Positions 6,840 through 7,368 of a DNA stretch of 7,368 nucleotides are shown here, in pieces (the stretch's first letter is position 1; each line of letters opens with the position of its first letter). The stretch is from Bacteroidota bacterium (GTDB taxonomy: Bacteria; Bacteroidota; Rhodothermia; Balneolales; Balneolaceae), in NCBI GenBank assembly GCA_024635465.1, contig JAGXIS010000150.1, forward strand, positions 1 through 7,368. Reading direction: 5' to 3'. A program made the position numbers and the translations under genes. The notes below the pieces were generated by a model, which worked only from the letters and a program-made list of their open reading frames with translations, had not been told where the DNA came from and ran no database searches.

Positions 6840-6911
6840 ATGAAAATGAATTTAAACACAATTATTAAATCCTGGCGCGGCCCATTCTTAATGGCAGTGG
6901 CAGTAGTCTAA
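6840..6911 (+). CDS. trp operon leader peptide (23 aa, attenuator control ORF)
   Basis: ATG at 6840, TAA at 6909-6911, 23 codons. The peptide begins MKMNLNTIIK, continues SWRGPF and ends LMAVAVV. The single Trp codon is TGG at 6873-6875 (residue 12). The ORF lies 67 bases upstream of trpE and directly before an intrinsic terminator, the standard arrangement of an amino-acid biosynthetic attenuator. Its codons 19-21 contain the antiterminator strand (6894-6900), so the MAVAVV end may be fixed by RNA pairing rather than by peptide function. Classic trp leaders carry two or more adjacent Trp codons; one here is unusual. The run RGP resembles the RAGP end of the SecM arrest peptide, so sequence-specific ribosome stalling is an alternative or additional mechanism. 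A second ATG at 6846 is also possible. No Shine-Dalgarno site is visible. Confidence 0.72.
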   Translation: MKMNLNTIIKSWRGPFLMAVAVV

Positions 6912-6945
6912 ATTGATTTAATTATAGAAAGTATAAGCCCACTGC
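6894..6945 (+). promoter_or_regulatory. Antiterminator pairing of the trp attenuator
   Basis: GCAGTGG at 6894-6900, inside the leader ORF, is perfectly complementary to CCACTGC at 6939-6945, most of the 5' arm of the terminator hairpin, giving seven Watson-Crick pairs (6894-6945 through 6900-6939). The two structures are mutually exclusive. A ribosome held at the Trp codon (6873-6875) should cover to about 6890 and leave the strand free; a ribosome at the stop codon (6909) should cover it. This gives readthrough when Trp is scarce and termination when it is plentiful. Footprint distances are general knowledge; the pairing is read directly from the sequence. Confidence 0.68.
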
Positions 6946-6972
6946 AGTTTCTGGAGTGGGTTTTTTTGTTTT
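6935..6972 (+). terminator. Intrinsic terminator of the trp attenuator
   Basis: Hairpin with CCCACT (6938-6943) pairing AGTGGG (6955-6960), a G-G mismatch (6944/6954), CAG (6945-6947) pairing CTG (6951-6953) and a TTT loop. A G-T and two A-T pairs can extend the base at 6935-6937 with 6961-6963. Seven T residues follow at 6961-6967, then G and four more T. It is the strongest terminator-like structure in the window and ends only 6 bases before the trpE ATG, so its only plausible job is to control trpE. Confidence 0.85.
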
Positions 6973-6978
6973 AGTACC

Positions 6979-7368
6979 ATGACATTTGAAGAATTCAAAA
7001 ACCTAGCAAAGAGTTATACAGCCATACCGGTTACGCGTAGAATGGTTGCGGATATTCTTACGCCTGTATCCCTTTTCCTTTCAATGAGAGAAAATGGATC
7101 CTATCCATTTCTATTTGAATCGGTAGAAGGCGGTGAACATTTGGCCAGATACTCATTTTTGGGGAGTAACCCATATCAAATACTACATTTTGATGGGGAA
7201 GAGGTGACTTTAAAAGCAGCAGGCGAAGAGACAGTGTTGAAGGAGTCTTACTTTTCGGCGTTAAACCGCCTGACACAACTTCATACAGAACCCTTTTTGC
7301 CTGACTTGCCGCGTTTAACGGGCGGTGCTGTCGGATTTTCATCCTATGACACGATACGAGAAGTAGAG
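6979..7368 (+). CDS. trpE: Anthranilate synthase component I, N-terminal part (3' truncated)
   Basis: 130 codons are open from ATG 6979 to the window edge with no stop. TrpE, with the glutamine amidotransferase TrpG, makes anthranilate from chorismate, the first committed step of tryptophan synthesis in the cytoplasm. The visible part is the regulatory N-terminal domain: IPVTRRMVADILTPVSLF at 16-33, then FLFESVEGGEHLARYSFLG at 44-62, and GGAVGFSSYDTIREVE at the edge (the family usually reads GG.VGY.GYD..R..E). Glu47-Ser48 correspond to the LLES segment that binds feedback-inhibiting tryptophan in enterobacterial TrpE. The chorismate-binding catalytic domain lies beyond the window. PabB and TrpE share the C-terminal domain, but this N-terminus together with the Trp-codon leader supports TrpE. 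No clear Shine-Dalgarno site precedes the ATG. Confidence 0.93.
   Translation, partial: MTFEEFKNLAKSYTAIPVTRRMVADILTPVSLFLSMRENGSYPFLFESVEGGEHLARYSFLGSNPYQILHFDGEEVTLKAAGEETVLKESYFSALNRLTQLHTEPFLPDLPRLTGGAVGFSSYDTIREVE

Noticed and set aside
6880..6895. Protector (1:2-type) hairpin in the trp leader, GCC-C-AT with ATGGC
   Set aside because: It could sequester the start of the antiterminator strand when the leader is untranslated, but it has only five pairs with a bulge, too weak to list as a feature.
7058..7342. 94-codon open frame on the minus strand
   Set aside because: It lies entirely antisense to trpE, whose plus-strand translation matches the family clearly; the minus-strand product has no recognisable features.

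Overview
The window comes from an AT-rich bacterial genome of Bacteroidota/Balneolota type. That placement is inferred by eye from gene content, the near absence of strong Shine-Dalgarno sites and the lipoprotein style; no ribosomal or marker gene is present to prove it. It carries seven protein genes (two cut by the window edges), one short leader-peptide gene and several candidate regulatory sites.

Left block, plus strand (1-3434): the C-terminal end of an unidentified charged protein overlaps an inositol monophosphatase family gene (suhB-like). A stand-alone lysine-ketoglutarate reductase-type enzyme follows, homologous to the N-terminal half of animal and plant AASS/LKR-SDH. Next is a lipoprotein ferric-iron-binding protein of the FutA/IdiA type, preceded by a perfect 11-bp AT-rich dyad that may be an operator.

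Middle block, minus strand (6661-3463): a phytoene-desaturase/PYROXD2-like FAD oxidoreductase is followed after about 34 bp by a two-domain FbpB/SfuB-type iron ABC permease. The permease converges on the iron-binding protein gene, with 28 bp between their stop codons. The two presumably form one transporter although they are transcribed towards each other. No ATPase gene is visible.

Right block, plus strand (6840-7368): the most informative structure in the window. A 23-codon leader ORF with one Trp codon lies upstream of a strong intrinsic terminator and then the start of trpE (anthranilate synthase component I). Seven bases inside the last codons of the leader ORF are perfectly complementary to the 5' arm of the terminator. 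A ribosome stalled at the Trp codon would leave them free to form an antiterminator, while a ribosome reaching the stop codon would cover them. This is a complete transcription attenuator for the tryptophan pathway, built on a single Trp codon in a SWRGPF context rather than the usual Trp run.

No mobile element, CRISPR array, tRNA or rRNA was found.
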